From Begonia masoniana (lineage: Eukaryota > Streptophyta > Magnoliopsida > Cucurbitales > Begoniaceae): DNA of 64,000 nucleotides. The DNA lies in NCBI GenBank assembly GCA_022432975.1, contig CM039508.1:29887008-29951007 (forward strand). Direction: 5' to 3'. Positions 1 through 10,982 of the stretch are shown here, piece after piece; position 1 is the stretch's first letter, and each line of letters opens with the position of its first letter. Below the pieces are notes generated by a model. That model was not told where the DNA came from. It did no database searches and saw only the letters and a program-made list of their open reading frames with translations. A program made the position numbers and the translations under genes.

Positions 1-1798
1 ACTATTCCTACTATCCCTCCCCTCCTCTCCACTCCTACCCTTTCCTCTCCTCCATCTTCCTCCCCTCCCCTCCCCCCCGCTTCTCCACCCATCCACCCCA
101 CCCCACCTTCCCTTAGTCCTACCCCACCTCATCCTTCATCTACTCTCCCATCTGCATCTTTACCTACCCCTGTACCTCATCCCCCTGTTCCCATCCCTCA
201 CCCTATGACCACCAGAGCAAAAGCTGGTGTCTTCAAACCTAAAGCCTTCCTTCTTGCACCTCCCCTTGAACCACACACTTTTTCTCAGGCTGCCAAGTCT
301 CCTCATTGGCTTACCGCTATGCATGAGGAAATTTCCGCCCTTCACCAAACCAGCACTTGGACGCTCGTTCCCCTTCCCAGCGGTGCAAAACTTATTGGCT
401 GTAAGTGAGTCTTTAAGACGAAGCTAAACTCTGATGGCACTGTTTCTCGGTACAAAGCTCGTCTCGTTGCAAAAGGCTACAATCAGACTGCAGGTATTGA
501 TTACAATGAGACCTTCAGTCCTGTTGTCAAACCTGCCTCTGTCCGCACAGTGCTCTCCTTAGCCGTCTCTTTTCAGTGACCTATCCGACAATTCGACATC
601 AGCAATGCTTTCTTACACGGGGATTATCTGAGCAGGTGTACAGGCAATAGCCTCCTGGCTTTATGGACTCCTCGTCTCTGTCGGCTGTCTGTCTCCTACA
701 TAAAGCTCTATACGGCCTTAAACAATCTCCGAGAGCATGGTATGTCAAGCTCTACACTGCCTTACTTAACTGGGGTTTTTGTGCTTCCAGATCGGACTCG
801 TCACTTTTCATCCGTCGCATGCCCTCATCTGTCCTCATTATGCTTGCATATGTGGACGACATCATTGTGACAGGTGACTCGGCCTCGTTGATAGATCAGC
901 TCTTGTTGTATCTCCATTCTCAGTTTCGAGTTCGAGATCTCGGCCTGTTATCTTACTTTCTGGGTATCTCTGTCGCTGCGACATCTACCGGTATGCACCT
1001 TTCTCAATCTCGGTACATCTCTGATCTCCTTCACATGGTACATATGAGTTCCTGCAAACCGGTTCTGACTCCTATGGTTGCTGGACCTATTTTATCCCTC
1101 CACTCCGGCCTCCTTCTCTTCAATGGTTTCCTATATCGCAGTATAGTGGGCGGTCTCCAATACTGCTGCATTACCCGTCCTGATATCTCTTTTGCATTCA
1201 ACAAGGTCTCACAGTTCATGCATTCTCCTTCTGACGTCCATTGGCAGGCTGTGAAACAGATTCTCCGCTATCTCAAAGGTACACTCTCTCTCGGCATCTC
1301 TTTTACGCCCTCTCGCTCCTGTGACCTTATCTGCTATACCGACGTTAATTGGGCCTCTTGTCCCGATGATCGGAAAAGCACCAGCGGTTTCTGTATTTTT
1401 TCAGTACCAACCTTATTTCTTGGTCCTCTGCAAAAGAAAAGGTCGTCTCGCGCTCTAGCACGGAATCTAAGTATCGCAGTGTTGCCAATGGCGCTGCCGA
1501 AGTTCTTTGGCTACAGTCGCTCTTACAGGAGCTTAGTTTTCCTTCTGCCACCGCGCCTCTCATCCTATGTGATAACATGAGTGCCACCTATTTGGCCTCT
1601 AATCCTGTTCTCCATTCCAAATCCAAACACGTCGAGATTGATTTCCATTTCGTCCGCGAAAAGGTGTTCAACAAGCAACTCTCCGTCAAGTTCACCCCTT
1701 CCTCCAACCAACTCGCAGATGCTCTCACCAAGCCTCTCCCGCCATCGACATTTAATCTGTTCTTATCCAAAATCTTCGGCTCTCCGCCTTGCTCTTGA
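1..1798 (+). pseudogene. Ty1/copia pol fragment A (linker, reverse transcriptase, RNase H)
   Basis: The 3' half of a copia polyprotein, entering from the left edge. A Pro/Ser-rich linker (1-200) leads into the reverse transcriptase, where [26 protein letters not shown] and the catalytic YVDDIIVTGD (about 847-878) are readable. The RNase H end has SKSKHVEIDFHFVRE and LADALTKPLP (1620-1740) and stops at 1796-1798. It is broken: TGA replaces Trp at 406-408 (CK*VFKTK) and at 577-579, there is a frameshift near 620-660, and another near 1400 that moves RNase H into a different frame. Known copia order is integrase-RT-RNase H, which this matches. It cannot encode an active enzyme. Confidence 0.93.
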
Positions 1799-1806
1799 GG
1801 GGGGGA

Positions 1807-2012
1807 TATTAGAACCGAACCATTTAGTTTCCTATTTACTATTCACTTTTGGTTTCTTTTTTCATTTTCATCATTACTACATTGGTTATATACATGTATA
1901 CACTTTCACTTACAGTTGATTATTAGTAGCATTTATTACCGCAGTTTTTCTCCTTCTTCTTCTTCTCTGTTTTGATTCTACTGTTCATAAACAGTAAACA
2001 CTGTTTTCCAAC
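1807..2012 (+). repeat. Probable 3' LTR of copia fragment A
   Basis: The pol stop is followed directly by a purine tract (GAGGGGGGGA, 1797-1806) and then TATTAGAACC, which resembles the usual copia LTR start TGTTAGAA with one change. The sequence is T-rich and about 200 bp long. Its right limit is inferred: from 2013 on, the sequence matches the LTR of the next copia element instead. Confidence 0.55.
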
Positions 2013-2221
2013 GGAAAGTTCCCTTAAGCCTAACTCTCCTTCAGAGATACATCATCGCATTGAGAGCGTGAAAGTTTATAAGCAACTAATCTAGGAGGTA
2101 AAGCAATCTTGATTTTTCAAACATTAATGGATAGAGGTAAAATTTGGTTTTCTGCCATTAAGTCTAAATGCTTTATAATTCGGTTGGTTAAACATGTTTA
2201 GACCATATAAAGATTTTAACA
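2013..2221 (+). repeat. 5' LTR of copia B, only its 3' part
   Basis: This segment aligns with about 8765-8973, for example CCTAAGCCTAACTCTCCTTC, TAAAGCAATCT and the shared ending TTCTAACA/TTTTAACA. The first roughly 190 bp of the 3' LTR (8572-8764) have no counterpart here; instead the sequence runs into the LTR of copia A. The 5' LTR is therefore truncated. Confidence 0.8.
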
Positions 2222-2223
2222 TT

Positions 2224-2235
2224 TGGTATCAGAGC
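2224..2235 (+). other. Primer binding site of copia B
   Basis: TGGTATCAGAGC lies two bases after the LTR end. It is the standard plant retrotransposon site complementary to the 3' end of initiator Met-tRNA. Confidence 0.9.
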
Positions 2236-3429
2236 AAAATAATGGCTCTATTTTGGTGTTCTTGAAAATTTAAAGTGTGAAAAATTTTGATTTTTCAATA
2301 ATCCAAAAATTCGTTTTGGGAGCTTAAACATATAACGAATCACTCTGGAAGTTGCCTACGAGTATTTGGTATCAAAAATCGTCAAAAACGGTGTTCAAAA
2401 TGATAAGAAACCATCGGGTTTCTGGCGCTGATCCGGCTGCAGGTTGAAGACGACTCAGTGTGCACGTAGTTTCAGACAGTTTTGAGACTACGCGTAGTTT
2501 GGATGGTTGAGAAACAGATGACAAACGACGTCGTTTTGGGTTTGTGAATTTAAATAAAAAAGACGTCTCTGCTGTGAGACTAACCCGGATCCTTGGAGTT
2601 TTAGGATGGCAAGTCGGAAAGAAATATTCCATATTAATTTGACGATTTATTAGTTTAATACAGAAAACTAAATCTTTAAAATTGCATATTCTCGGGTTCG
2701 AATCCACGCCAATATCAATGGAGAAAATGGATTGCAACTCAGCCATTTTTGGAGGAAGCACCTTAGGCATTAGGCTGAAGCCTTTTTACTTATTAATTAA
2801 GCATGCTAAACAAATTTATATATGTCTTGCATTTAAATTTAGCAACAACTTATAATTGTTTTTGTATGCATAGTTTAGTATATATGTCTACCGAATATTA
2901 AATTGTTAAATGAGATTTTAATTTCTTGTTTAATTAGTTTAAATTTAATTATTTTATTTTGCATTTATATTTTTTTTATGTTTTGCAAAATAATATAATT
3001 TTATTTAATTAAAGAGTAGTCACAACATCTTTGATTATGTAAATGTATATATTAAGTGTTTAAAATTATATTATGACATTTGTTGTGATAAATTACATAA
3101 ATGTAATAGATTTCATCATACATGAATTTCTATTATATTTGTATAATTTATTATGATAAAATGTCGAATTATATTTCTTAATTAATCCACAAGTATTAAG
3201 AAATGAAAATTAGTTTGATAATTTTATCATAAAATTTTATGAATCTTATTAAGTTAAAATTTTAAGGCACATGCAGGTTTTATGTAACTAGATTCATGAT
3301 ATTTTGAGCATGATTTACATTGGTAAAATATGTTTTACAGTTTAAGTCTTAATTTTAAGCATGTGTAATTTAATTTTGCAACTATGCATTCTCTTAATTA
3401 TTCTGATATCAAATGCTATATTTCTTAAT

Positions 3430-4172
3430 TACAGGGTGATAACTATAAAGTGTGGAAGGAGAGAATTCTTCTTCACTTTGGGTGTATGAATATCGACTAT
3501 GCTATACGGAAAGACAAACCAATTATTTCACAGACCAGCACTCCTGATGAACTTGCTCTTTATGAAAGTTGTGAACGTTCAAATCACCTTAGTATGAGAT
3601 TCATAAGACCAAGATCATTGTTGGTATTTGTGGTTTTGTCGATCATCATAATGATGTCGTGATACTACTGAAGGCTATTGATGAGCAATATGAGACTTCA
3701 GATAAAACATTTGTCAATACCCTCATTATGAAATTTTCATCTTTAAGACTCACTTCAATGACTGGTGTGCGTGACATATCATGCAGATGAGAGACATTGT
3801 GGCTCAACTTAAAACACTTGAGGTTGATATGCTTGATTATTTCCTAGTGCATTATATTCCGAACAGTCATACAGTCCCTTTAAGATCTCTTATAACACAC
3901 ATAAGAATAAATGGTCAATCAATGAATTATTGGCTATGTGTTTTCAAGAGGAAGGAATGCTGACAATGGAGATGGGTGATAATACTAAGTTTAGGTCTTA
4001 ACAGTTGTTTCATTTTGATTTTGGAAAAGACCTTGTACGTTCTTAGTTTTTCTAAAAACTTAATTTCAGTTTCGAGACTTGTACGTCTGAGTTTTTTCTT
4101 TAACTTTTCAGACACAAACTGGTATAGCAGAAAGAAGAAATCGGACAATATTGGACATGGTGAGGAGTATGC
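3430..4172 (+). pseudogene. copia B gag fused to an integrase fragment
   Basis: Gag of the UBN2 type is readable as DNYKVWKERILLHFGCMNID, then MQMRDIVAQLKTLEVDM (3781-3831) after a frameshift. Near 4020-4100 the GAG-pre-integrase motif SFSKNLISVSRLV appears, followed after only about 15 codons by the integrase segment IAERRNRTILDMVRSM (about 4120-4171). In intact copia polyproteins a CCHC knuckle, protease and the integrase catalytic core lie between these blocks, so a large internal deletion has joined them. The remaining integrase continues after the inserted solo LTR at 5744. Confidence 0.85.
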
Positions 4173-5743
4173 TGTTAGTGGATTTTACACTTTTATGCAA
4201 GTGCACGTATCGCTTCAAATAGTAAAAATATCGATCCCACGAGGATATTCTTAATTGAGTTAATTGCTATAAAAATCTTATAAAAATATTAAAATGATAA
4301 ATGAAAATAATTAGAAATAAAATCCGAATGACGATGCAACAAAAGAAAGCAGGATAAACGAGATAAAATCAATAAATGGAAGCCTTGGCTAGTATCGATT
4401 TGTTCGTTACGATAGTTTTACAACTGATGCTATGGTAATGCTATGCAGCATTAACTATGAACAGCAAGAATAAAATAATTTTAGGATTCTTTCAAATTGC
4501 CTAAGTAAATTCAATTTAGAATTTCTCTCGACCTTGAAAGAAGGTAACTAACATTGAATTTCATATTTGCCTCATTCTTATTGTCAATCGAATCAATGCT
4601 AAATATGTTGTAACAATTTAATCCGATTAATTATTCGTGCATCTTAGAATTTATATTTATCTTTCAATACAATATAAACATGGATCATCAACCTATTTAT
4701 CGATATGATCTGAATTAAGCAAGGAATATCACTAATAATTGTTCAATAAACAATTGCATAAACAAATCGAGATCGTAGCAAAATCCGTAACGAATACTAT
4801 CGTCCTAACCAAGTGAAAAAGTTTAGCCTGAAATCATGATAACAAAATTAAAAATAAAAAAAAATAGAGAAGAATATGAAAAATAGCAAAGAAGAAGAAG
4901 AATATCAAAAAGATGTCGTCGGTCCTCTTCTGCAGATCTCCAGCTCTCCTCCTCCTCTGGTTTTCTCCCAAAAATATTAATTTCTTCTTTTCTTTTTTTC
5001 TTTTTCTTAAGTATTCTTTCTATTCTGATTCTCTCTCCAATCCCTGGAATCATGCATTCTCTTCTTTCCTTTTCGGGATTTGATTCTTCTTTTTTAAATT
5101 GCCCTTCAGCTTCTGCCACTTCTCTCAGTCGTCCACTACTCTCTATCATCCATTTGCATTTATCGTCCATTCTCTGTTAGTCTCCACTTCTGCTCTGTCG
5201 TCCATTTACATTTATCGTCCATTCTCTATCAGTCGTCCACTTCTGCTCTGTCGTCCATTTGCATTTATCGTCCATTTCTCTCAGTCGTCCACTTCTGCTC
5301 TGTCGTCCATTTGCCTACTGCTTTCAAAATCTCCTCTCCAAAGAATCTCTAATTTGTTTGCTTTTCCTTGATTGTAGCCTCCTGTCTCTCTCTCTTCATA
5401 ATTTGAATCAATTTACAGCCACGGTTTCTTGATTTAAATCTTTTATTTTTGGTAACAATCATTTCCTTGATTTGCTTTCTCTCTATCTTCAGCATTTGAA
5501 TTTGATTTTCCCACTATTAAAATTACATTCAAATAAGAAAATATAAAATTTGAATTAAGGAGAAAAATCTGCTTTTAATAGATAATCTGCATGAAATATA
5601 TTAAATTAAATCAAGGCACTGATGCTGCAGCATTATATAGCAATTGTAGTAAATTCCAACCAATTCCTTCTTGCATTCACTCAATTCATATAAGTTCGTT
5701 CGACTAATTACAGTATAAAATAACTCTAATTTAAGAGTTATCA
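4173..5743. mobile_element. Solo LTR (1.57 kb) inserted in copia B integrase
   Basis: The segment starts TGTTAG and ends TTATCA, and is flanked on both sides by TATGC (4168-4172 and 5744-5748). Removing it and one TATGC rejoins the integrase reading ...DMVRSM / RSNSKLHDFL..., so the insertion limits are supported by the protein. It has no primer binding site or pol. Its first 100 bases match, in reverse complement, 60600-60717, which shows a dispersed family. It contains a 52-bp tandem repeat at 5126-5315. Confidence 0.87.
5126..5315. repeat. Tandem repeat, 52-bp unit, about 3.6 copies
   Basis: Units begin at 5126, 5178, 5230 and 5282 (exact 52-bp steps). The core is CAGTCGTCCACTTCTGCTC followed by GTCCATTTGCATTTATCGTC. 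It lies inside the solo LTR. Confidence 0.85.
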
Positions 5744-7355
5744 TATGCGTAGCAACTCCAAACTTCATGATTTCTTGTGACTTGATGCTCTTAAGACGAC
5801 TGTGTAAATATTAAATCGAGTTCCAACCAAGATTGTCGAAAAAATGTCATTTGAGTTATGAAAAGGTTGGAAACCAAGTTTGCAATATATACGCATTTGA
5901 GGATGCTAGTTTGAAGTCGGGATCTATAACCCACAAGAAAAGAAACTAGACTCATGGATCATTAATGGCTATTACATTGAAAATGATGAAAGGTTCATCT
6001 CATAGTAGTAGGATTGTGGAATCAAGAAATGCGAAATTTCGTAAAAATGACTTGTTCAGTGATAGTGATTGATTTCACGATATTGTTTTTGAAAGAGATC
6101 ACATTGATGTTCAATATGCTAATTCAAGTGATAGATTGATTGTTGTTCACAACACTCTTCAAGTTTAATTTAGTGTTGAACAATCAATAAATGAGATTTC
6201 ACAAATTGTTGCTTATCTAGTAGATCAAATTCTTGAGAAAGTTCTAGAAATCGTTGATCAATTTGTTGAACAACAAATTTCCCAAGAAAATATTGGAACA
6301 ACACTAAAGAGATCTACTAGAGAAAGAAAATCAACTATTCTTAGTGATTATGTGACGTATCTACAGGAATTGGACTATAATGTGGGAGCCGAAAATGATC
6401 TTGAGACGTTTTCACAAGCTATAAGTTGCAGTGAATCAAGTTTATGGCATGATGCCATGAAAGATGAATGAATTCTATGAATTCGAATAGAGTCTAGAAT
6501 CTTGTCGAGTTGTCAGTTAGTGTAAAAATCATTGGATGTAAATGAATCTTTAAATCTAAGAAAGACTCATTTGACAACATCAAAAAATATAAAGCAAAAC
6601 TTGTTGCTAAAAGATTTACTCAAAGAGAAGGAATCGATTACAATAACATTTTTTCTCCTGTATTTAAGAAAGATTCCCTTTGCATTATTTTGGCATTGAT
6701 TGCACATTATGATTTTTGAGTTGCAACAAATGGATGTAAAAACAGTTTTTCTCAATAAAGAGCTAGAAGAAGAGATTTACATGAAACAACCTGAAGGTTG
6801 ATCCTCTAGTGATAGTGATCATTTAGTGTTCAAACTTAAGAAATCTATATATGGATTGAAACAAGCCTCTCGTCAGTGGTATTTGAAGTTTCATGATGTC
6901 ATTTTTTCATTTGGTTTTGAAGAAAATATCATGGATCTATGTATATACCACAAGGTCAATGGAAAGAAAATTTGTTTCTTAGTTCTGTATGTGGATGACA
7001 TTTACTTGCAACTAATGATAAAGATTTATTGCATGAGGTGAAACAATTTTTCTCTAAAAACTTTGATATGAAGGACATGGTGATGTCACTAGTATTAAGA
7101 TTCATCGAGACAAATTGGATGGAACTTTAGGCTTGTCTTGAGAAACTTATATCAATAAATTTTTAGAGATATTTTAGATGAAAGATTGTTCGCCTGGTAA
7201 AGCTCCAATTGTGAAGGGTGACAAGTTCTATGAGAACTAGTGCCCGAAGAACGATCTTGAGAGGGAGCAAATGAAGAATATTCCATATGCTTCGGTTGTT
7301 GGAAACATGATGTATGCTCAGGTCTGCACAAGACCTGACATTGCATTTGTTGTTA
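5744..7355 (+). pseudogene. copia B integrase C-terminus and reverse transcriptase
   Basis: Integrase resumes with SNSKLHDFL*LDALKTTV*ILN and ends in a KGWKPSLQYIRI block. A linker (about 5960-6330) is followed by the reverse transcriptase: RSTRERKSTILSDYVTYLQE (about 6310-6370), MDVKTVFLNKELEEEIYMKQ, IYGLKQASRQWY and the catalytic LYVDDI (about 6985-7002). Several Trp codons are TGA (5778, 5859). The frame is broken at several points. The block NIPYASVVGNMMYAQVCTRP just before the TRIM is the usual start of the RT-RNase H connection. Confidence 0.87.
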
Positions 7356-7360
7356 GAATG

Positions 7361-7712
7361 TGATGTGAATCCCACATCGGTTCCAGATGGTCATCTGGTC
7401 TAGTATATATGTTAGGTTCAAAACTCCACTCTTGAGTGTGCTTTTGTAGTGGAGTTAAGGGTTTTTCATGTCAGTTGGTATCAGAGCCTAACTTCTGTCG
7501 GTCGGTGGAAACACATCCAACAGATCATCGATTGAGGTAGTTGCCTTTACGGGTCTGATAGATTGCCGACTAAGGCAGTCGCCTTTAAAGGGTGTGAGAA
7601 TGATGTGAATCCCACATCAGTTCCAGAGGGTCGCCTGGTCTAGTATATATGTTGGATCCAAACCTCTACTTTTGAGCGCGCTTTTGTGGTAGAGTTAGGG
7701 TTTCTCATGTCA
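7361..7712 (+). mobile_element. TRIM (terminal-repeat retrotransposon in miniature)
   Basis: Two direct terminal repeats of about 113 bp (7361-7473 and 7601-7712), both starting TGATGTGAATCCCACATC and ending CATGTCA, enclose 127 bp. A primer binding site TGGTATCAGAGC (7476-7487) follows the first repeat and a purine-rich AAAGGGTGTGAGAA (7587-7600) precedes the second. GAATG is duplicated at 7356-7360 and 7713-7717, and the copia RNase H reading resumes across it (...VVRM / MLGRYL...). There is no coding capacity. The repeat head contains a GATGTG...CACATC palindrome. Confidence 0.93.
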
Positions 7713-8312
7713 GAATGTTAGGAAGATATCTGGTAATCTAGGTAAAGACCACTAGATTGCTACAAAGAAAGTGTTGAGGGACCTTCAAGGAACCAAAGCG
7801 TACATGCTTATATACAGACAAATTGATAGCTTGGATGTGATTGGCTACTCAGATTCAGACTTTGCTGGTTGTGTTGATTCACATAAATCAACATCATGAT
7901 ACATTTTTATGTTTGCCGGTGGACATGTATCTTGGAGAAGTGCAAAACAGAAGTTAATTGTTACATCCACTATAGAAGCTGAGTTCGTATCATGTTTTGA
8001 GACCACTTCACGTGGTGTATGGATGAAGAGTTTTATTTCAAGGCTTAGAATTGTTGATTCTATTCTAGGTCAGTAAAGATATATTGTCACAATTCAATTG
8101 CTGTTTTTATGGCTAAAAACAACAAAAGTAGTAGTCAAAGTAAGCACATTGTTATTAAGTATTTAGTCATAAGGGAACGTATTAAGGATGCTACAGTGGT
8201 CATCAAACACTTTAGCACTGAATTGATGATAGTCGATCCTTTAACTAAAGGCATGTCAATTTTGAAATTTGAGCATCGTGTAGAGAAAATGGAACTTTGT
8301 TCCTCTATGTAA
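7713..8312 (+). pseudogene. copia B RNase H
   Basis: Readable as IGYSDSDFAGCVDSHKSTS, HVSWRSAKQKLIVTSTIEAE and, after a frameshift, NSIAVFMAKNNKSSSQSKHI to LTKGMSILKFEHRVEKM with a stop at 8310-8312. This is the ordered RNase H tail of copia elements (D, E and D catalytic positions around SDSDFAG, TSTIEAEF). Stops interrupt the frame (GKDH*IATKK). It ends about 250 bp before the polypurine tract. Confidence 0.87.
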
Positions 8313-8571
8313 TTTTTTGTTGTAAAAATAAATGTTGATAAACTCTTCAATTGTATTTCTCATTTTGAGAAAATGTTGATATACCTAAGTAATGGATCTA
8401 GAATAAACATAGAATTTATTCATTAAGTTTATGAGCAATAAAGAAGGAACATAATGCATTGTAATACATGGAAGATAATTATTAACTATATTAAAAGAAT
8501 TAGTCGTTATGATTCATGCATTGTGTTTACTTACTACAGAAACTAAGTTATACTCAGATCAAGTGGGAGGA

Positions 8572-8973
8572 TGTTGGTTGGTCTAGTGTAGGGTCCCTCT
8601 TAATGATAGGGACCCACACCCATCTCCATTTGCAGAAGATTGCTTTTGCATTTCTCTTCGGATCTTGCTAAAGATTAACTCACGCACATCTTCTCTAACT
8701 ATATACATTATGATGGAATAAGATAAAGTGTGAGAGAAAAAGTTCGTGAAGAATTTTATGCATAGAGAAAGGTCCCCTAAGCCTAACTCTCCTTCAAAAA
8801 TACAGTATTGTATTGAAAGTGTGAAGGTTTAGAAGCAACTAATCTCATAGGTAAAGCAATCTCGGTTTTTCAAACATTAATGGCTAGAAGAAAAATTTGG
8901 TTTTCCCCAATTAGGTCTAAATGTTTTATTTTTGGTTGGTTTTTCATATTTAAACCATTTAAAGATTCTAACA
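8572..8973 (+). repeat. 3' LTR of copia B (402 bp)
   Basis: A purine tract AAGTGGGAGGA (8561-8571) is followed by TGTTGGTTGG; the repeat ends GATTCTAACA. The last 200 bp match 2013-2221. This is the complete copy of the LTR. Confidence 0.85.
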
Positions 8974-9980
8974 CATGCCACTTACAATTGTGTATTTGGG
9001 GTGACCGATCTCATTCATTTGAATTTCATTGAAAAGAATGAATTAACTAAAATTAAGAAGTTTTGAATTCTATAACTACCAAGAAAGTCGATGCTTGATG
9101 CGTGGCTTTGCAACTACAACAGCATATACCGAATGGATTGGATATATGAGAAGATGATAACTAACATCACTCAGTTAACTACTTTATAATTGAGTATTGT
9201 TAGATGGTGTGCTTTATGGGGTCACACCTTATAGCATAGCATTATCTACTTGACTTATCAAAATGAGTGAAAAATCCTATTCTCACACCCTCAAAACACT
9301 CTAGCCGAAATCATACGTAACTAAATCAATCGTAAATTCACATGTAAACTAATCCTTCATCTCTCTCCCAAGAACGAAGAAGAACACATTGAAACTTCAA
9401 GGACACAAACAAAATAGTCAATGCAGTTAGAACAAAAGCGCATCTGGTTGCAAATAAACCAATAGGAATGACACTCGCAACAACAACATTTCTACTTCCT
9501 ATTAGATCAGTTGTTTGGTTGCTTGATCTCAAGGAAGTCACTGACGAAAAAGAAACTTGTGATGGAAAGCTCGTTGGCTCCAACGAGGAGTGAGTCTCAT
9601 TCTTCGTAAATAGGAAAAGCACGTTGTGATAAGAGAATACTATAAAATTTTAAATAATAATGTTATGTTTACCTTATATTTTTATCTACTGACATAACAT
9701 TCATCGATTGTTATAGTTAATATGATAAATTATAAATATTTAAAATAAATTATTAATTAATAAATATCACGTGAAAAAATTAAAAAAAAAAAAAAGTAAA
9801 TGGAAACCTATAATTTTTAGATTATAAATTATTATAATTAAATTAGGTAAATATAAAGAGTTTCACAACATACTTGACAAATGGGCTATGCATTCAAAGT
9901 CCGTAATTTGCAAAGGACGAGAGGGTTATGAAGGTCATTTGCCTTGTATCGGTTGTTAAGGTATAAAGATTTGGAATGGG
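8974..9980. other. AT-rich intergenic DNA, no gene supported
   Basis: I see no conserved domain. A minus-strand open frame at 9338-9622 contains a hydrophobic stretch (about residues 45-80) but starts without ATG and is not recognised. A TGGGCT element (9892-9897, a site II type motif) lies near the next gene and may belong to its promoter. Confidence 0.5.
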
Positions 9981-9988
9981 AAACCCTA
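9981..9988 (+). promoter_or_regulatory. Telo-box (AAACCCTA) upstream of the LLPH-like gene
   Basis: AAACCCTA lies 41 bases before the ATG, with TGGGCT about 130 bases upstream. In plants, the telo-box plus site II combination is known from genes for ribosome biogenesis and translation, which suits the predicted nucleolar product. The functional role is inferred. Confidence 0.5.
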
Positions 9989-10002
9989 GAAGAAGCTGTG
10001 GA

Positions 10003-10028
10003 AGAAGAAGAAGAAGAAGAAGAAGAAG
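10003..10028 (+). repeat. (GAA)n microsatellite in the 5' UTR
   Basis: About eight GAA/AAG units run directly into the start codon of the LLPH-like gene. Confidence 0.85.
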
Positions 10029-10982
10029 ATGGCGAAGTCGATGAGATCGAAGAGGGAGAAGAGACTGAGGGCTATAAGGAGGGAGATTGTTGATCCTTAC
10101 TACGATAAGAAAGATGCTGCGAAGTTCGCTGCTCTTGAGGCTGCTCTTGCCGCTCCCAAGCTTCCTGTCCGCCCTTCTCCTTTCACCTCTTCCATGGATG
10201 TTTCCGCGCCTACGACCTCTACAGCTACTGCCCCTTCTATGGGTAATTTCTTTTCTTGTGGCGCTGAAAATATTGCCCTCTAGAGTATGCCCCTGCTTCC
10301 TTTAAATTGCGATTACTTACTTGGTAGTTGACAAGTTATTGGAAATTAATTAGTTATGTCTCATGGAGGACTGTAACTATGTGATGGGCGAAACTTGATT
10401 TCCCCCAAAAACTATTCCCTCGGAAAATCCCAACAATACATTACCAAATCCAAAACAGGAAAGGAAGAATCTACACTGAATTATGGATGGAAAAACACAA
10501 AATTCATTAATCATTATCTTACTGGGAAGAATATTTGTGTTCGTATGTGTTTTGCGTCTTTAACTGCTTTCCTCTTAATCCATTAGTGGATTCAACATAA
10601 ATCAGGCAGAAATTTACTGTGTTTAGCCTCGCTCTTGATGATAAAATTCAAAGACTTTCTGCTTTATAAATAAGGCTTCCCAAACAGTTCCTTTCATTGA
10701 AAATATTGGACTGCTAATTAGAGAGAACTTATTTATTGCCTTTTCATCAATAATCTAACTGTAGAGGTGTAAAATAAGATCACTTTTGTATGAAATCCTA
10801 ATAAAGATGGAACTGAATTTGTGGATGTCATTGTTTTTACAGATGCTGAAATGGCAGATGGAAATCAAAATGCGTCCTTGAAGCCCGCTGGTGGAGTTGG
10901 GAAGAAATCAAAAAGGAAATTCAAGGTTGGTAAGAGTAAGCGCCGTGGGAAGGGCAAGATGAAGAAAGGGCGTCACATCTAA
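10029..10982 (+). CDS. LLPH / DUF2423-like small basic nucleolar protein
   Basis: Two coding exons, 10029-10242 and 10843-10982, joined by a GT-AG intron (GGTAATTT...TTTACAG) give 117 residues. The split codon is G|AT (Asp). The N-terminus MAKSMRSKREKRLRAIRRE is the diagnostic start of the DUF2423 family (yeast YBL028C, animal LLP homolog), and the C-terminus is strongly basic (KKSKRKFKVGKSKRRGKGKM), as expected of nucleolar proteins linked to 60S ribosome assembly. The middle is Ala/Pro/Ser/Thr-rich and probably disordered. The first ATG after the GAA repeat is used. The exact function in plants is not established; the family call rests on the N-terminal motif, length and basic tail. Confidence 0.85.

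Larger units (their letters stand above)
2013..8973 (+). mobile_element. Ty1/copia element B, decayed and twice interrupted
   Basis: A copia element with a truncated 5' LTR, primer binding site, gag, a deleted protease/integrase junction, reverse transcriptase, RNase H, polypurine tract and 3' LTR. It contains a solo LTR (4173-5743) and a TRIM (7361-7712), each with its own 5-bp target duplication. Every coding part has stops and frameshifts. The interval 2236-3425, between the primer binding site and gag, is AT-rich leader without a supportable gene. Confidence 0.88.

Noticed and set aside
2690..2712. CGGGTTCGAATCC, like the T-arm (box B) of a tRNA
   Set aside because: No D-arm, anticodon arm or acceptor stem can be formed around it; it lies in the leader of a copia element.
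5099..5371. Repeated FAFIVHSL-type open frame
   Set aside because: Direct result of the 52-bp tandem repeat in the solo LTR.
7361..7712. A CRISPR-like or tandem repeat reading of the two 113-bp repeats
   Set aside because: Two copies only, with LTR ends, primer site and target duplication, which define a TRIM in a plant genome.
9338..9622. Minus-strand 94-codon frame with hydrophobic stretch
   Set aside because: No ATG start, no recognised family and no splice context; kept only as a note in the intergenic entry.
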